The notes beneath the pieces are model-generated. The model was given only the letters and a program-made list of their open reading frames with translations. It made no database searches and was not told the DNA's origin. Made by a program: the position numbers and the translations under genes. From an uncultured Novosphingobium sp. (GTDB lineage: Bacteria; Pseudomonadota; Alphaproteobacteria; Sphingomonadales; Sphingomonadaceae), in contig CALMJG010000107.1 in NCBI GenBank assembly GCA_937864195.1, positions 1-39,352 on the forward strand: a stretch of 39,352 bases of DNA. Direction: 5' to 3'. How positions within the stretch are numbered: the first letter of the stretch is position 1; the number at the start of each line of letters is the position of its first letter. This document shows positions 14,669 to 22,528 of this stretch, piece by piece.

Positions 14669-16275
14669 TCCGGACCTATGACGCGCTCGTGATCGGCGGC
14701 GGGCACAACGGGCTCGTCTGCGCCTTCTACCTCGCCCGCGCGGGCAAGCGGGTGCGCGTGTTGGAGCGGCGCGGCGTGGTTGGCGGCGCGGCGGTGACCG
14801 AGGAGTTTCACCCCGGTTTCCGCAATTCGACTGCCAGCTACACCGTCAGCCTGCTGCGCCCGCAGGTGATTGCCGACATGAAGCTGCACGATCACGGCTA
14901 CCGCGTGGTCGAGCGGCGGATCTCGAACTTCCTGCCGTTCGAGGACAGCTATCTGAAGCTGGGCGGGGGCACGGAGCGGACCGTGGCCGAGTTTGCGCGG
15001 TTCTCGCCTGCCGATGCCGCGGCCTATCCCGCTTATGACGCGGCGTTGTCCCGCGTGGCGGGGGTGCTGCGCGACCTGACGCTGCAATCGCCGCCGCGCG
15101 CGGGTGGCGGGCTGGCGGCGCTCGCCTCCGCCGCGCGGCAGGGCTGGCCGCTCGCGAAGCTGGACCTGCCCGCCCAGCGCGACCTGCTGGAGGTCTTCAC
15201 CCGTTCCGCGCGCGAATTTCTCGACGGCTGGTTCGAGGACGACCGGATCAAGAGCGCCTTCGCCTTCGACGCGGTGGTCGGCAATTTCGCGGGCGTTTCC
15301 ACCCCCGGATCGGCCTATGTCCTGCTCCACCACGTGTTCGGCGAAGTGAACGGCAAGCCCGGCGCCTGGGGGCATCCGGTGGGCGGGATGGGCGCGATCA
15401 CCCAGGCCATGGCCCGCGCCTGCGAGGCGGCGGGCGTCGAGATCAGCCTGGAAAGCCCGGTGGCGCAGGTGCTGGTCGATGGCGGCACGGCGCGCGGGGT
15501 GCGGCTGGAAAGCGGAGAGGAGATTGCCGCGCCGATCGTTGCCGCCAATGTCGGTCCGGCGCTGCTCTATCGCCAGCTGGTTTCGCCATCGGACCTCGAC
15601 CCTGATTTCGCGCGGCGGATCAAGGGCTACAAGACCGGCTCCGGCACGTTCCGTATGAACGTGGCGCTGAGCGAACTGCCCGATTTCAGCGTGCTTCCGG
15701 GCAAGGCGCTGGCCGAGCACCACACCGCCGGGATCGTCATCGCCCCGGGGCTCGACTACATGGACCGCGCCTACGACGATGCGAAAGCGCATGGCTGGTC
15801 GCGTGCCCCGATTGTCGAGATCACCATCCCGTCCACCCTGGATGACAGCCTTGCCCCGCCCGGCTGCCATGTCGCCAGCCTGTTCTGCCAGCAGTTCGCG
15901 CCGAGCCTGCCCGATGGCCGTTCGTGGGATGATTGCCGCGAGCAGGCGGCCGACCTCATCATCGATACAGTCACCGCCCACGCGCCCAATTTCAGGGGCT
16001 CGGTCATCGCCCGCCAGATCCATTCGCCGCTCGACCTAGAGCGCAAGTTCGGGCTGATCGGCGGCGACATCTTCCACGGACATATGAGCCTTGACCAGCT
16101 GTGGGCCGCGCGCCCGGTGCTGGGCAACGGCGATTACCGCGCGCCGATCAAGGGGCTCTACATGTGCGGATCGGGCACCCATCCGGGGGGCGGGGTGACG
16201 GGTGCGCCGGGGCACAACGCGGCCCGCGCGATCCTTGCCGACCGGCCCTTCATCCGCAAACTGCTGCGCAGCTGA
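14665..16275 (+). CDS. Phytoene-dehydrogenase-like FAD oxidoreductase (PYROXD2-type)
   Basis: A 536-residue FAD-dependent amine-oxidase-fold enzyme. The N-terminal dinucleotide motif is VIGGGHNGLVCAFYLARAGK (G11, G13, G16), followed by LERRGVVGGAAVTEEFHPGF. The C-terminal FAD-contact segment is CGSGTHPGGGVTGAPGHNAA. These features fit the CrtI-like NAD(P)/FAD oxidoreductases of the PYROXD2 group, whose substrates are mostly unknown; no carotenoid genes are nearby, so I do not call it crtI. The start is GTG at 14665 and seems coupled to the leader ORF. It converges with the hydrolase gene at 16279, with three bases between stop codons. Confidence 0.9.
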   Translation: MIRTYDALVIGGGHNGLVCAFYLARAGKRVRVLERRGVVGGAAVTEEFHPGFRNSTASYTVSLLRPQVIADMKLHDHGYRVVERRISNFLPFEDSYLKLGGGTERTVAEFARFSPADAAAYPAYDAALSRVAGVLRDLTLQSPPRAGGGLAALASAARQGWPLAKLDLPAQRDLLEVFTRSAREFLDGWFEDDRIKSAFAFDAVVGNFAGVSTPGSAYVLLHHVFGEVNGKPGAWGHPVGGMGAITQAMARACEAAGVEISLESPVAQVLVDGGTARGVRLESGEEIAAPIVAANVGPALLYRQLVSPSDLDPDFARRIKGYKTGSGTFRMNVALSELPDFSVLPGKALAEHHTAGIVIAPGLDYMDRAYDDAKAHGWSRAPIVEITIPSTLDDSLAPPGCHVASLFCQQFAPSLPDGRSWDDCREQAADLIIDTVTAHAPNFRGSVIARQIHSPLDLERKFGLIGGDIFHGHMSLDQLWAARPVLGNGDYRAPIKGLYMCGSGTHPGGGVTGAPGHNAARAILADRPFIRKLLRS

Positions 16276-16278
16276 GGC

Positions 16279-17016
16279 TCAATCCCCGGCGGCGATCCGC
16301 GCCAGCGCCGCCTGCAGCGCGCTGTAGTGGGAGCAGCCTTCCAGCATGACCAGCCGCGATCCCGGCAGGCTGGCGTGGAGCGCTTCGCCCATGGCGGGCG
16401 GGGTCCAGTTGTCGGCACTGCCCTGCCAGATCGTCACCGGCCTCGCCAGCGGCTGGCCAAGCTCGCCGCGCCAGTCCGCGACATAGGCCTCGACCTCTGC
16501 CGCAAAGCCGCGCGAATCACGGCCCAGCCCTTCGCGCAGAACCCGCGCCATGGCGGTCCGGAATGTCGGTTCTGCCCAGAGCAGAGCATCGCCGCCCCTT
16601 GCGGTTGCGAACAGCCGGCCCAGCAGCAGCGCTGGAGCATGCCGCGCCAGCAGGCGCTGCGCCCCCACGACCATGCGGAACAGACGCGGCCGGCGCGCTG
16701 CGAGGGCAAACAGCGCTCCACCGGCCATGTCGCCCAGGAACGCGCCGAGTTGCAGCGGCGCGGCCGGCGAAACCAGATGCAGGGCCTTCACCCGTTCGCC
16801 CTGGTGGCGGGCGAAGGCCAGCGCGGTGGGCGCTCCGAGCGAGAAGCCGATCACCACCACCTTATCCGGCAGGTCCACAAGCGGGGGACCGGCGCGGTCC
16901 GGCGAGTTGCGGTCCGGTGCAATTGCGCCTTCCTGCAAGGCCGCAGGGGCCAGCAGTAGCCATTCGCCGGGACCGCCGGGCATGCCGTGGAAATAGACGA
17001 CCGGGGGCGCCGCCAT
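16279..17016 (-). CDS. Alpha/beta hydrolase
   Basis: A 245-residue alpha/beta-hydrolase. The oxyanion-hole motif HGMPGGPG lies at residues 10-17, the nucleophile elbow GFSLG gives S59, the acid is D202 in GSADNWTPP, and the base is H230 in GCSHYSAL, so the triad is complete. The substrate is not evident. The frame is open to 17187, but only the ATG at 17016 gives a normal N-terminus, and GAGGA lies inside the end of the YbaK gene just before it. It is the last gene of a tight four-gene operon that starts at 18226. Confidence 0.85.
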   Translation of the reverse strand: MAAPPVVYFHGMPGGPGEWLLLAPAALQEGAIAPDRNSPDRAGPPLVDLPDKVVVIGFSLGAPTALAFARHQGERVKALHLVSPAAPLQLGAFLGDMAGGALFALAARRPRLFRMVVGAQRLLARHAPALLLGRLFATARGGDALLWAEPTFRTAMARVLREGLGRDSRGFAAEVEAYVADWRGELGQPLARPVTIWQGSADNWTPPAMGEALHASLPGSRLVMLEGCSHYSALQAALARIAAGD

Positions 17017-17023
17017 GGCGGAA

Positions 17024-17494
17024 TCAGTCCTCGGGCAGCTTGCAGATGTCCACCCAGCGCGCACCGACCAGCTGCGCCAGCCGCTCCGGTTCCAGTTCCA
17101 CCGAGCTGGTGCGGGTGCCAGCGGCTGGAAACACGGTTGCGTAGGCAAGCAGCGAACGGTCAGCGAGGATCGGCAGCGCTGTCGCAAGGCCGAAGGGGCA
17201 GACGCCGCCCACCGCGTGGCCAGTCAGTTCCAGAGTCGTGTCAGCGTCGAGCATCCGGGGGCGTCCGCCCAGTTCTGCCTTGCACTTCTGGTTGTCGAGC
17301 CGCGCCTCGCCCCGCGCGATCAGCAGCATGGGCGCCTCGCCCACGCGAAAGGCCAGGGTCTTGGCGATCCGCCCCGGTTCCACCCCCAGCACTTCGGCGG
17401 CTTCCGCAACGGTTGCGGTGGAGCGCGAATGATCGATCAGCGCAACATCCGGCGCGTGCTTGCCCAGCCAGGCGAGGACGCTTTCCCCGCTCAT
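17024..17494 (-). CDS. YbaK/EbsC-family aminoacyl-tRNA deacylase
   Basis: A 156-residue single-domain YbaK-like protein. The family removes wrongly attached amino acids from tRNA, YbaK itself acting on Cys-tRNA(Pro). The family lysine is K45 in GRIAKTLAFR; LLIARGEARLDNQK and the GGVCPFGL loop (96-103) follow, as in relatives. It could equally be a ProX- or EbsC-type deacylase with another substrate. The ATG at 17494 overlaps the TGA of the phosphatase gene (ATGA at 17491-17494), and the hydrolase gene starts seven bases after its stop, so the three genes share one message. Confidence 0.88.
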   Translation of the reverse strand: MSGESVLAWLGKHAPDVALIDHSRSTATVAEAAEVLGVEPGRIAKTLAFRVGEAPMLLIARGEARLDNQKCKAELGGRPRMLDADTTLELTGHAVGGVCPFGLATALPILADRSLLAYATVFPAAGTRTSSVELEPERLAQLVGARWVDICKLPED

Positions 17495-17955
17495 CGCGCA
17501 AGCTCCGCCACCAGCGCGCGGGCTGCGGCGCTGACTTCGGCCCAGGTCACTTCGAACCCCGCTTCGTCGCCGTACCACGGGTCGGCCACCGCCTGTCCTT
17601 CTTGGCCGGGAACAAGGTCGAGCAGCAGGCCGAGATGCGCGCCGTGGCCTGCGGGCGCGATGCGTTCCAGATTGCGCAGGTTGGCGTGATCGAGCGCGAA
17701 GATGTGGGTGAAGGCGTGAAAGTCCGCCGCGCCCGCCTGCCGCCCGCGATAGCCGGAAATGTCGATCCCCTTGGCCCGGGCGGTGCGGATTGCGCGCGGA
17801 TCGGGCGGTTTGCCGATATGGTAGTCGGCGGTTCCGGCGGAATCGGCGCGGACCTGCAATCCGGCGCGCTCCGCCTCGGCCCTAAATGCGGCCTCTGCCA
17901 GCGGCGAGCGGCAGATGTTGCCAAGGCACACGAAGAGAACGGCGGTTTCACTCAT
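17491..17955 (-). CDS. Low-molecular-weight protein-tyrosine phosphatase
   Basis: A 154-residue LMW-PTP. The P-loop CLGNICRS supplies the nucleophile C10 and R16; the general acid is D125 in DPWYGD; the region between carries RADSAGTADYHIGKPPDP, the usual family core. Bacterial members dephosphorylate tyrosine kinases of polysaccharide export or other small phospho-substrates; no such kinase lies in this window. The start overlaps the end of the 92-residue gene by eight bases, and its stop overlaps the YbaK start, so it is the second cistron of a coupled operon. Confidence 0.92.
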   Translation of the reverse strand: MSETAVLFVCLGNICRSPLAEAAFRAEAERAGLQVRADSAGTADYHIGKPPDPRAIRTARAKGIDISGYRGRQAGAADFHAFTHIFALDHANLRNLERIAPAGHGAHLGLLLDLVPGQEGQAVADPWYGDEAGFEVTWAEVSAAARALVAELAR

Positions 17956-18226
17956 CGCCGGGCCCGTACCGCTCCATGCGAAATGCAGCCTTGAGGTAAT
18001 CCTCGGCCGCGGCCTTGAGTGCGGGTTCCCTGGCGAAGGCGTCGGCGGGCAGCGGAGCCACGCCCAGCGCGTCCATCAGCGTCCACAAGGCGAAGCGGCG
18101 GCTTGGCTCGCGCTCCACGCCGAAGCCGATCTTCAGGCGTTCCAGCCCGTGTTCGAATTCGGTTTCGGTCAGGGCCGAGGGATCGTCGGTGCCGAAGAAG
18201 TGATGGATCAGCGCGTCGAGGTCCAT
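17948..18226 (-). CDS. Conserved-looking small protein, function unknown
   Basis: A 92-residue acidic protein that I cannot assign to a named family. It is probably soluble and helical, without signal peptide or cysteines, with a clear GIGF-free middle LERLKIGFGVEREPSRRFA and a tail rich in Ala and acidic residues. I recall similar hypothetical proteins in sphingomonads but cannot verify it. GAAGG precedes the ATG at 18226, and a palindromic repeat element begins just upstream of that site (18241-18310). As first cistron of the phosphatase-YbaK-hydrolase operon it may work with the phosphatase; that is inference from overlap alone. Confidence 0.75.
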   Translation of the reverse strand: MDLDALIHHFFGTDDPSALTETEFEHGLERLKIGFGVEREPSRRFALWTLMDALGVAPLPADAFAREPALKAAAEDYLKAAFRMERYGPGDE

Positions 18227-18240
18227 TTCACCCGACCTTC

Positions 18241-18310
18241 GTCATTGCGAGCGCAGCGAAGCAATCCAGAGGTGGCTTAAACCCTCTCTGGATTGCTTCG
18301 CTGCGCTCGC
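18241..18310. repeat. Dispersed palindromic repeat element, 25-bp perfect arms
   Basis: Arms at 18247-18271 and 18286-18310 are exact reverse complements over 25 bases around a 14-base loop. The left arm begins GCGAGCGCAGCGAAGCAATC. With its left flank GTCATT this matches a palindromic element I remember as dispersed in many bacterial genomes. It lies between the ubiB stop (18328) and the next operon, and its left end touches the ribosome binding site of the 92-residue gene. It could end ubiB transcription or stabilise RNA. Confidence 0.85.
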
Positions 18311-18327
18311 GATCACTATGATGTGGC

Positions 18328-19878
18328 TCACAGCCAGCCCAGCGCCTGCGCGCCCCACATCGCCGCGCCGCCTGCCAGCAGGGCGAGGGCATAGCCGCCC
18401 CAGCGGGAGCGTTCTTCCCGGCGTTCCCAGACCAGCTTGACATCGGGCAGCGGCGGCGCTTCGGGCGCGCCGCCCTTGGGCGGGAACTTTTCCTCGATCC
18501 GGCGGACGAGGTCAGGCAGGCGCAGCAGGGTTTCGGCGTCCTTGCGCAGCCGGTCGGCAATCGCGGCTTCCGGACCCAGCTCGTCACGGATCCAGTCGCG
18601 CACATAGGGCGCGGCGACTTCCCACATGTTGATGCCGGGGTGCAGCAGGGTGGCCAGACCCTCGACCATCACCATGGTCTTCTGCAGCAGCAGCAGGTGC
18701 GGCTGGGTCTGCATGTCGAATTCGCGGGTGATCGCGAACAGGCTGTCGAGCATCTGCCCGACCGACAGTTCGCTGACCGGGCGGCCCCGCGTGGGTTCGC
18801 CCACGGCGCGCAGGGCGGTGGCGAATTCATCGACCGAGTGGTAGCTCGGCACATATTTCGCCTCGAAATGGATTTCGGCGACCCGGCGGTAGTTGCCGGT
18901 GGTCAGGCCATAGAGGATTTCGGCCAGCCACAGCCGCGCGCGGCGATCGATCCGGCCCATGATGCCGAAGTCGATTGCGGCGATGGTGCCGTCGCCCTGC
19001 ACGAACAGGTTCCCCTGGTGCATGTCGGCATGGAAGAAGCCGTTGCTGATCGCCTGGCGCAGGAAGGTCAGGACCAGATGCTCGGCCAGCGCGGGCAGGT
19101 CGTGCCCGGCGGCGACCAGCGCCTCGCGGTCGCTGATCTTGATGCCGTCGATCCAGTCGATCGTCATCACCCGGCCATTGGTGCGGTCCCAGTCGACCGA
19201 GGGAATCCGGTAGCCCTCGTGGCCCTTCATCACCTCGGCCAGCTCGGAGGCCGAGGCGGCTTCGCGGCGCAGATCCAGCTCGCGCAGGGTCCAGCGCTTG
19301 AAATTGGCGATCACCAGGCGCGGGCGCAGGCGCGCGGGCTCGCCGCCCAGCGCCTCAAGGTGCGCGGCGGCCCATTCGTAGGTGGCGATGTCCTGGGCGA
19401 ACTTTTCGCGGATGCCCGGGCGCAGCACCTTGACCGCGACCTGCTTGCCATCGGTCGTCACCGCGCGGTGGACCTGAGCGATGGAGGCCGCGCCGACCGG
19501 GGTTTCCTCGATGCTGGCGAACAGGGCCTCAAGCGGCTTGCCGAAGCTCGTTTCGATCTCGCGGCGGATCAGGGCGAAGGAAACGGGCGGCAGGCTGTCC
19601 TGCAGCAGCAGCAGGTTCTCGGCCGCCGCCTCGCCGACGATGTCGGGCCGGGTGGCGAGCGTCTGGCCCAGCTTGATCGCGGCCGGGCCGATCGCCTGGA
19701 ACGCCCCGGCATAGTCGGGCTGGGCGGGCTGGAAGGTGCCTGTCCGCGCAATCCGGCACAGGCGCTGGACCGCGGGCGGGGTGTTGGGATCGCGCTCGAT
19801 CCCGCGCAGCGCGCCGTGGCGCGCAAGGATGCGGCCCCAGCGCAGCAGGCGCAGGATGTGCGTTGACGGGCGCGTCAC
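18328..19878 (-). CDS. ubiB: Ubiquinone biosynthesis kinase-like protein UbiB
   Basis: A 516-residue UbiB of the ABC1/ADCK atypical kinase family, needed for ubiquinone synthesis; members bind ATP and are thought to free or extract lipid precursors from the membrane. The family KxGQ motif is K69-L-G-Q72, the Ala-rich loop is VGAASIAQVH (128-137), the ATP lysine is K150 in QVAVKVLRPG, and the catalytic part has FFHADMHQGNLFV and AIDFGIMGR. A C-terminal membrane segment (WGGYALALLAGGAAMWG) anchors it. The start codon is GTG at 19878, one base after the ubiE stop, so the two are coupled. The coaBC and dut genes that often follow ubiB in related bacteria are absent. Confidence 0.95.
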   Translation of the reverse strand: MTRPSTHILRLLRWGRILARHGALRGIERDPNTPPAVQRLCRIARTGTFQPAQPDYAGAFQAIGPAAIKLGQTLATRPDIVGEAAAENLLLLQDSLPPVSFALIRREIETSFGKPLEALFASIEETPVGAASIAQVHRAVTTDGKQVAVKVLRPGIREKFAQDIATYEWAAAHLEALGGEPARLRPRLVIANFKRWTLRELDLRREAASASELAEVMKGHEGYRIPSVDWDRTNGRVMTIDWIDGIKISDREALVAAGHDLPALAEHLVLTFLRQAISNGFFHADMHQGNLFVQGDGTIAAIDFGIMGRIDRRARLWLAEILYGLTTGNYRRVAEIHFEAKYVPSYHSVDEFATALRAVGEPTRGRPVSELSVGQMLDSLFAITREFDMQTQPHLLLLQKTMVMVEGLATLLHPGINMWEVAAPYVRDWIRDELGPEAAIADRLRKDAETLLRLPDLVRRIEEKFPPKGGAPEAPPLPDVKLVWERREERSRWGGYALALLAGGAAMWGAQALGWL

Positions 19879-19879
19879 T

Positions 19880-20611
19880 TCAGATCTTCCACCCCGAATG
19901 GATCGCCACCAGTCCGCCCAGGATCGGCTCGACCCGGGTGCGCACGAAGCCGGCCTCGCGGATCATGCCTTCGAATTCGGGCATTGTGGGGAAGCGCCGG
20001 ATCGATTCGATCAGGTAGCGATAGGAATCCGCGTCACCCGCGATCGCCTCGCCCAGTTTCGGGACCAGGCGGTGCGAGTAGAGATCGTAGGCTTCCTTGA
20101 AACCCGGCCAGGTGGTGGTCGAGAATTCAAGGCAGAAGAACCGCCCGCCGCGCTTCAGCACGCGGTGCGCCTCGGCCAGGGCCTTGTCGATCCGGGTGAC
20201 GTTGCGGATGCCGAAAGCGATGGTGTAGGCATCGAAGAAGCGGTCGGGGAACGAAAGCTCTTCCGCGTTCTGGCGCGACCAGACCAGCGAATCGAGCCCC
20301 TTTTCCATCGCCCGCTCAATCCCGACGTCGAGCATGTCCTGGTTGATGTCGGACACCGTTACCCGCGCCCCGCGCGCAGCCATGCGGAAAGCGATGTCGC
20401 CGGTGCCGCCCGCCATGTCGAGGATCTGCTCGTTCGGCTGCGGTTTTACCCGCCGCACGAACTTGTCCTTCCACAGGCGGTGCATGCCGGCCGACATCGC
20501 ATCGTTCATCACGTCGTACTTCTTCGCGACGGATGAAAAGACCGCGCCGACGCGCTCGGTCTTCTCCTCGGGAGAGACCTCTTCGTAGCCGAAAGATACC
20601 TGTTCGCTCAT
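19880..20611 (-). CDS. ubiE: Ubiquinone/menaquinone C-methyltransferase UbiE
   Basis: A 243-residue class I SAM-dependent methyltransferase. It adds the C-methyl group in ubiquinone (and, where present, menaquinone) synthesis. The SAM motif I is LDMAGGTGDIAFRMA (about 64-78), and the UbiE signatures KYDVMNDAMSAGMHRLWKD (31-49), IAFGIRNVTRIDKALAEAHR and a C-terminal GGLVAIHSGWKI are all present. Length matches the family. It is the first gene of the ubiE-ubiB unit and lies 75 bases downstream of the DUF1993 gene on the same strand. Confidence 0.96.
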   Translation of the reverse strand: MSEQVSFGYEEVSPEEKTERVGAVFSSVAKKYDVMNDAMSAGMHRLWKDKFVRRVKPQPNEQILDMAGGTGDIAFRMAARGARVTVSDINQDMLDVGIERAMEKGLDSLVWSRQNAEELSFPDRFFDAYTIAFGIRNVTRIDKALAEAHRVLKRGGRFFCLEFSTTTWPGFKEAYDLYSHRLVPKLGEAIAGDADSYRYLIESIRRFPTMPEFEGMIREAGFVRTRVEPILGGLVAIHSGWKI

Positions 20612-20686
20612 GCACGGCGCCTTAGCTGGTTGCCGCGCGCCGTGCCAGCGAAAGAGCGCCGGATGAGAGCCGGATTCTGGGCGCGC

Positions 20687-21220
20687 TCAGCCGTTGCCGC
20701 CAGCGGGCGGCGGGAACATGTGCCCGGCAAGGTGCGCGAGGTAATCGAGCTTGCCGATCTCGACGCCCTGCGCGCGCAGGATCGCGTAGGTGGCAGAGGC
20801 GTGGAAGTAGAAGTTCGGCACGGCGAAGCCGTTGAGGAAGGTCGCCCCGTCAAACCGCAGGCCCGCGCCATTGGGGAACGTGATCACCACTTCCCTGTCA
20901 AGCCCGGCATCATAGGCGGCGGGATCGACTGATTCGAGGTAGGCGATGGTTTTCGCGCAGCGCTCCTTCAGTTCCGCGAAGCTGGCTTCAGTGTCGGCCA
21001 TGACCGGCGCCTCGGTGCCGGTCAGGCGCGCGGCGGCGCCCTTGGCGGCATCGGCTGCGATCTGGATCTGACGTGCGAGCGGGAACATGTCCGGCGCGAG
21101 GCGGGCCTCGATCAGCAGGGACTCGTCCTTCTGCAGGGCGGCCTTGTCGAGCCAGGCGGCCATGTTGCCGAGCAGCGCGATGAAGGCGGGGACGGTCGAC
21201 TGATAGGCGGAATAGGACAT
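20687..21220 (-). CDS. DUF1993 family protein
   Basis: A 177-residue DUF1993 protein: SAYQSTVPAFIALLGNMAAWLDKA at the front (residues 4-27), then LAPDMFPLARQIQIAADAAKG, and FPNGAGLRFDGATFLNGFAV with FYFHASATYAILRAQGVEIG near the end. The fold resembles the DinB-like four-helix bundles, and a metal site is possible, but the function is unknown. GGGAG lies seven bases before ATG 21220. It is divergent from mutM, and it separates mutM from ubiE, which are neighbours in many alphaproteobacteria. Confidence 0.85.
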   Translation of the reverse strand: MSYSAYQSTVPAFIALLGNMAAWLDKAALQKDESLLIEARLAPDMFPLARQIQIAADAAKGAAARLTGTEAPVMADTEASFAELKERCAKTIAYLESVDPAAYDAGLDREVVITFPNGAGLRFDGATFLNGFAVPNFYFHASATYAILRAQGVEIGKLDYLAHLAGHMFPPPAGGNG

Positions 21221-21262
21221 CGTGTTCTCCCTGAAGTCTTGGTGGTGTGGTTAGGTGCCCTT

Positions 21263-21286
21263 GTGTCGATGGACGTGTCGATGGAC
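21263..21286 (+). repeat. Perfect 12-bp tandem duplication upstream of mutM
   Basis: GTGTCGATGGAC occurs twice without a gap (21263-21274 and 21275-21286), 31 bases before the mutM ATG. It is a recent duplication, or a pair of adjacent binding sites. Confidence 0.7.
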
Positions 21287-21316
21287 AAGCCCGTGGTGCT
21301 GGCATACCCACCGCCC

Positions 21317-22132
21317 ATGCCTGAACTTCCCGAAGTCGAAACCACCGTGCGCGGTCTCGCGCGGATTCTCGATGGTGCGCGGCTGGCGCGGGTGGAACTG
21401 CGGCGCGAGGGGCTGCGGCGGCCTTTTCCCGCCGATCTCGTCCAGGTCCTGACCGGAGCGGAGGTGACCGGGCTGGGCCGCCGCGCCAAGTATGGCCTGA
21501 TCCATACCAGCCGCGGCCAGACCATGGTGTTCCACCTCGGCATGTCTGGGCGCTGGCGGATCGAGCCGGAGGAGCTTGGCACGCACGATCATCTCGTGCT
21601 GGAAACGGGGACGGGGCAGCGGCTCGCCCTGTGCGATCCGCGCCGGTTCGGCTCGGTCGACCTGGTGGCCAGCGATTCGCTTCACCTTTGGCCGCAATTT
21701 GCCGCGCTTGGACCGGAACCGCTGGAGGACGGGCTTTCGCCAGCTTATCTCAAGGCGGCGCTGGCTGGTCGCTCGGCTTCGATCAAGCTGATGCTGCTCG
21801 ACCAGCGGATCGTCGCGGGGCTGGGCAACATCTATGTCTGCGAGGCGCTGTTCCGGGCCGGGATCGACCCGCGCAAGGCGGCGGGCAAGGTCGGTGGGAC
21901 GGCGCTTGCCCGGCTCGTTCCCGCGATCAAGGACGTGATCGCAGAGGCCATCGCGGCAGGCGGATCGACCCTGCGCGACTATGCCCAGCCCGACGGCGAG
22001 TTGGGCTATTTCTCCAAGCAGTTCGACGTCTACGACCGCGAGGGGCAGGCGTGCGTGCGCTGCCCGGGAACCATCGCGCGAATCGCCCAGGGCGGGCGCA
22101 GCACCTGGTTCTGCCCCAGGTGCCAGAAATAG
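21317..22132 (+). CDS. mutM: Formamidopyrimidine-DNA glycosylase
   Basis: A 271-residue MutM/Fpg, which removes oxidised purines such as 8-oxoguanine and then cuts the abasic site. The protein begins MPELPEVETT; proline 2 becomes the catalytic N-terminus, so the start must be ATG 21317 although the frame is open upstream to 21239. K58 in RRAKYG, the helix-two-turn-helix segment GLGNIYVCEALFRAGI, and the C-terminal zinc finger with CVRC and CPRC are all in place. No strong ribosome binding site is visible. It stops six bases before the stop of the small convergent gene at 22139. Confidence 0.96.
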   Translation: MPELPEVETTVRGLARILDGARLARVELRREGLRRPFPADLVQVLTGAEVTGLGRRAKYGLIHTSRGQTMVFHLGMSGRWRIEPEELGTHDHLVLETGTGQRLALCDPRRFGSVDLVASDSLHLWPQFAALGPEPLEDGLSPAYLKAALAGRSASIKLMLLDQRIVAGLGNIYVCEALFRAGIDPRKAAGKVGGTALARLVPAIKDVIAEAIAAGGSTLRDYAQPDGELGYFSKQFDVYDREGQACVRCPGTIARIAQGGRSTWFCPRCQK

Positions 22133-22138
22133 GGCGCC

Positions 22139-22291
22139 TCAGCCCTGGTTGCGGTAAAAGTCCGCGATGAGCTTTTCGAGCACGGCGGCCCGCTGGCGAT
22201 CCTCGGTATGGTCGGTCGAGGGGTGGGTACGGAACTTCTCGAGCAACGCCTTGAGCTCGCTTTCCCAGGCATGGATGGTTGCGTCGGTCAT
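22139..22291 (-). CDS. Small 50-residue protein, function unknown
   Basis: A 50-codon gene on the minus strand, starting MTDATIHAWESELKALLEKF and ending LIADFYRNQG before TGA at 22139-22141. AGAGGAG lies six bases before the ATG at 22291, a stronger site than most in the window. The product is helical, charged and without cysteines or a signal peptide. I do not recognise its family. It sits in the mutM-rpsT gap with its 3' end facing mutM. Confidence 0.65.
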   Translation of the reverse strand: MTDATIHAWESELKALLEKFRTHPSTDHTEDRQRAAVLEKLIADFYRNQG

Positions 22292-22399
22292 ATCGGCTCC
22301 TCTTCATGGCGCTTGAGACTGCGCCCCGGAGACTACCCCGCGTCGGGATGGAGGGCACGTGCGAAATGCGCATCGCGCGTTGCGCAGGTCGGAGATTGC

Positions 22400-22428
22400 T
22401 TGACGATTCGCCCCCCCACGGTTAAGGG
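22400..22428 (+). promoter_or_regulatory. Candidate rpsT promoter
   Basis: TTGACG (22400-22405) and, 17 bases on, TAAGGG (22423-22428), or TTAAGG with a 16-base spacer. Transcription from here would give a leader of about 95 bases before rpsT, which includes the hairpin at 22496-22512. The -35 box is good and the -10 box weak. Confidence 0.45.
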
Positions 22429-22495
22429 CCGCGCTTCCTGCGGGACCGGTTTCGGCTGGTGCCCCCGCTTTTGCACGAAATTCAACCGGTAAAGG

Positions 22496-22512
22496 GGCTG
22501 CCCGGGGCAGCC
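22496..22512 (+). other. Leader hairpin before the rpsT ribosome binding site
   Basis: GGCTGCC (22496-22502), loop CGG, GGCAGCC (22506-22512): a perfect 7-bp stem six bases before the AAGGAC that serves as the ribosome binding site of rpsT. Placed like this, it could tune initiation, for example as an S20 feedback site; S20 regulates its own translation in E. coli, but with a different leader. Confidence 0.45.
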
Positions 22513-22528
22513 GAAAGCAAGGACGAAC

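Noticed and set aside
14227..16023. 598-codon open frame opposite the PLD-like and FAD oxidoreductase genes
   Set aside because: It spans two real plus-strand genes with intact active sites and has shadow-type composition.
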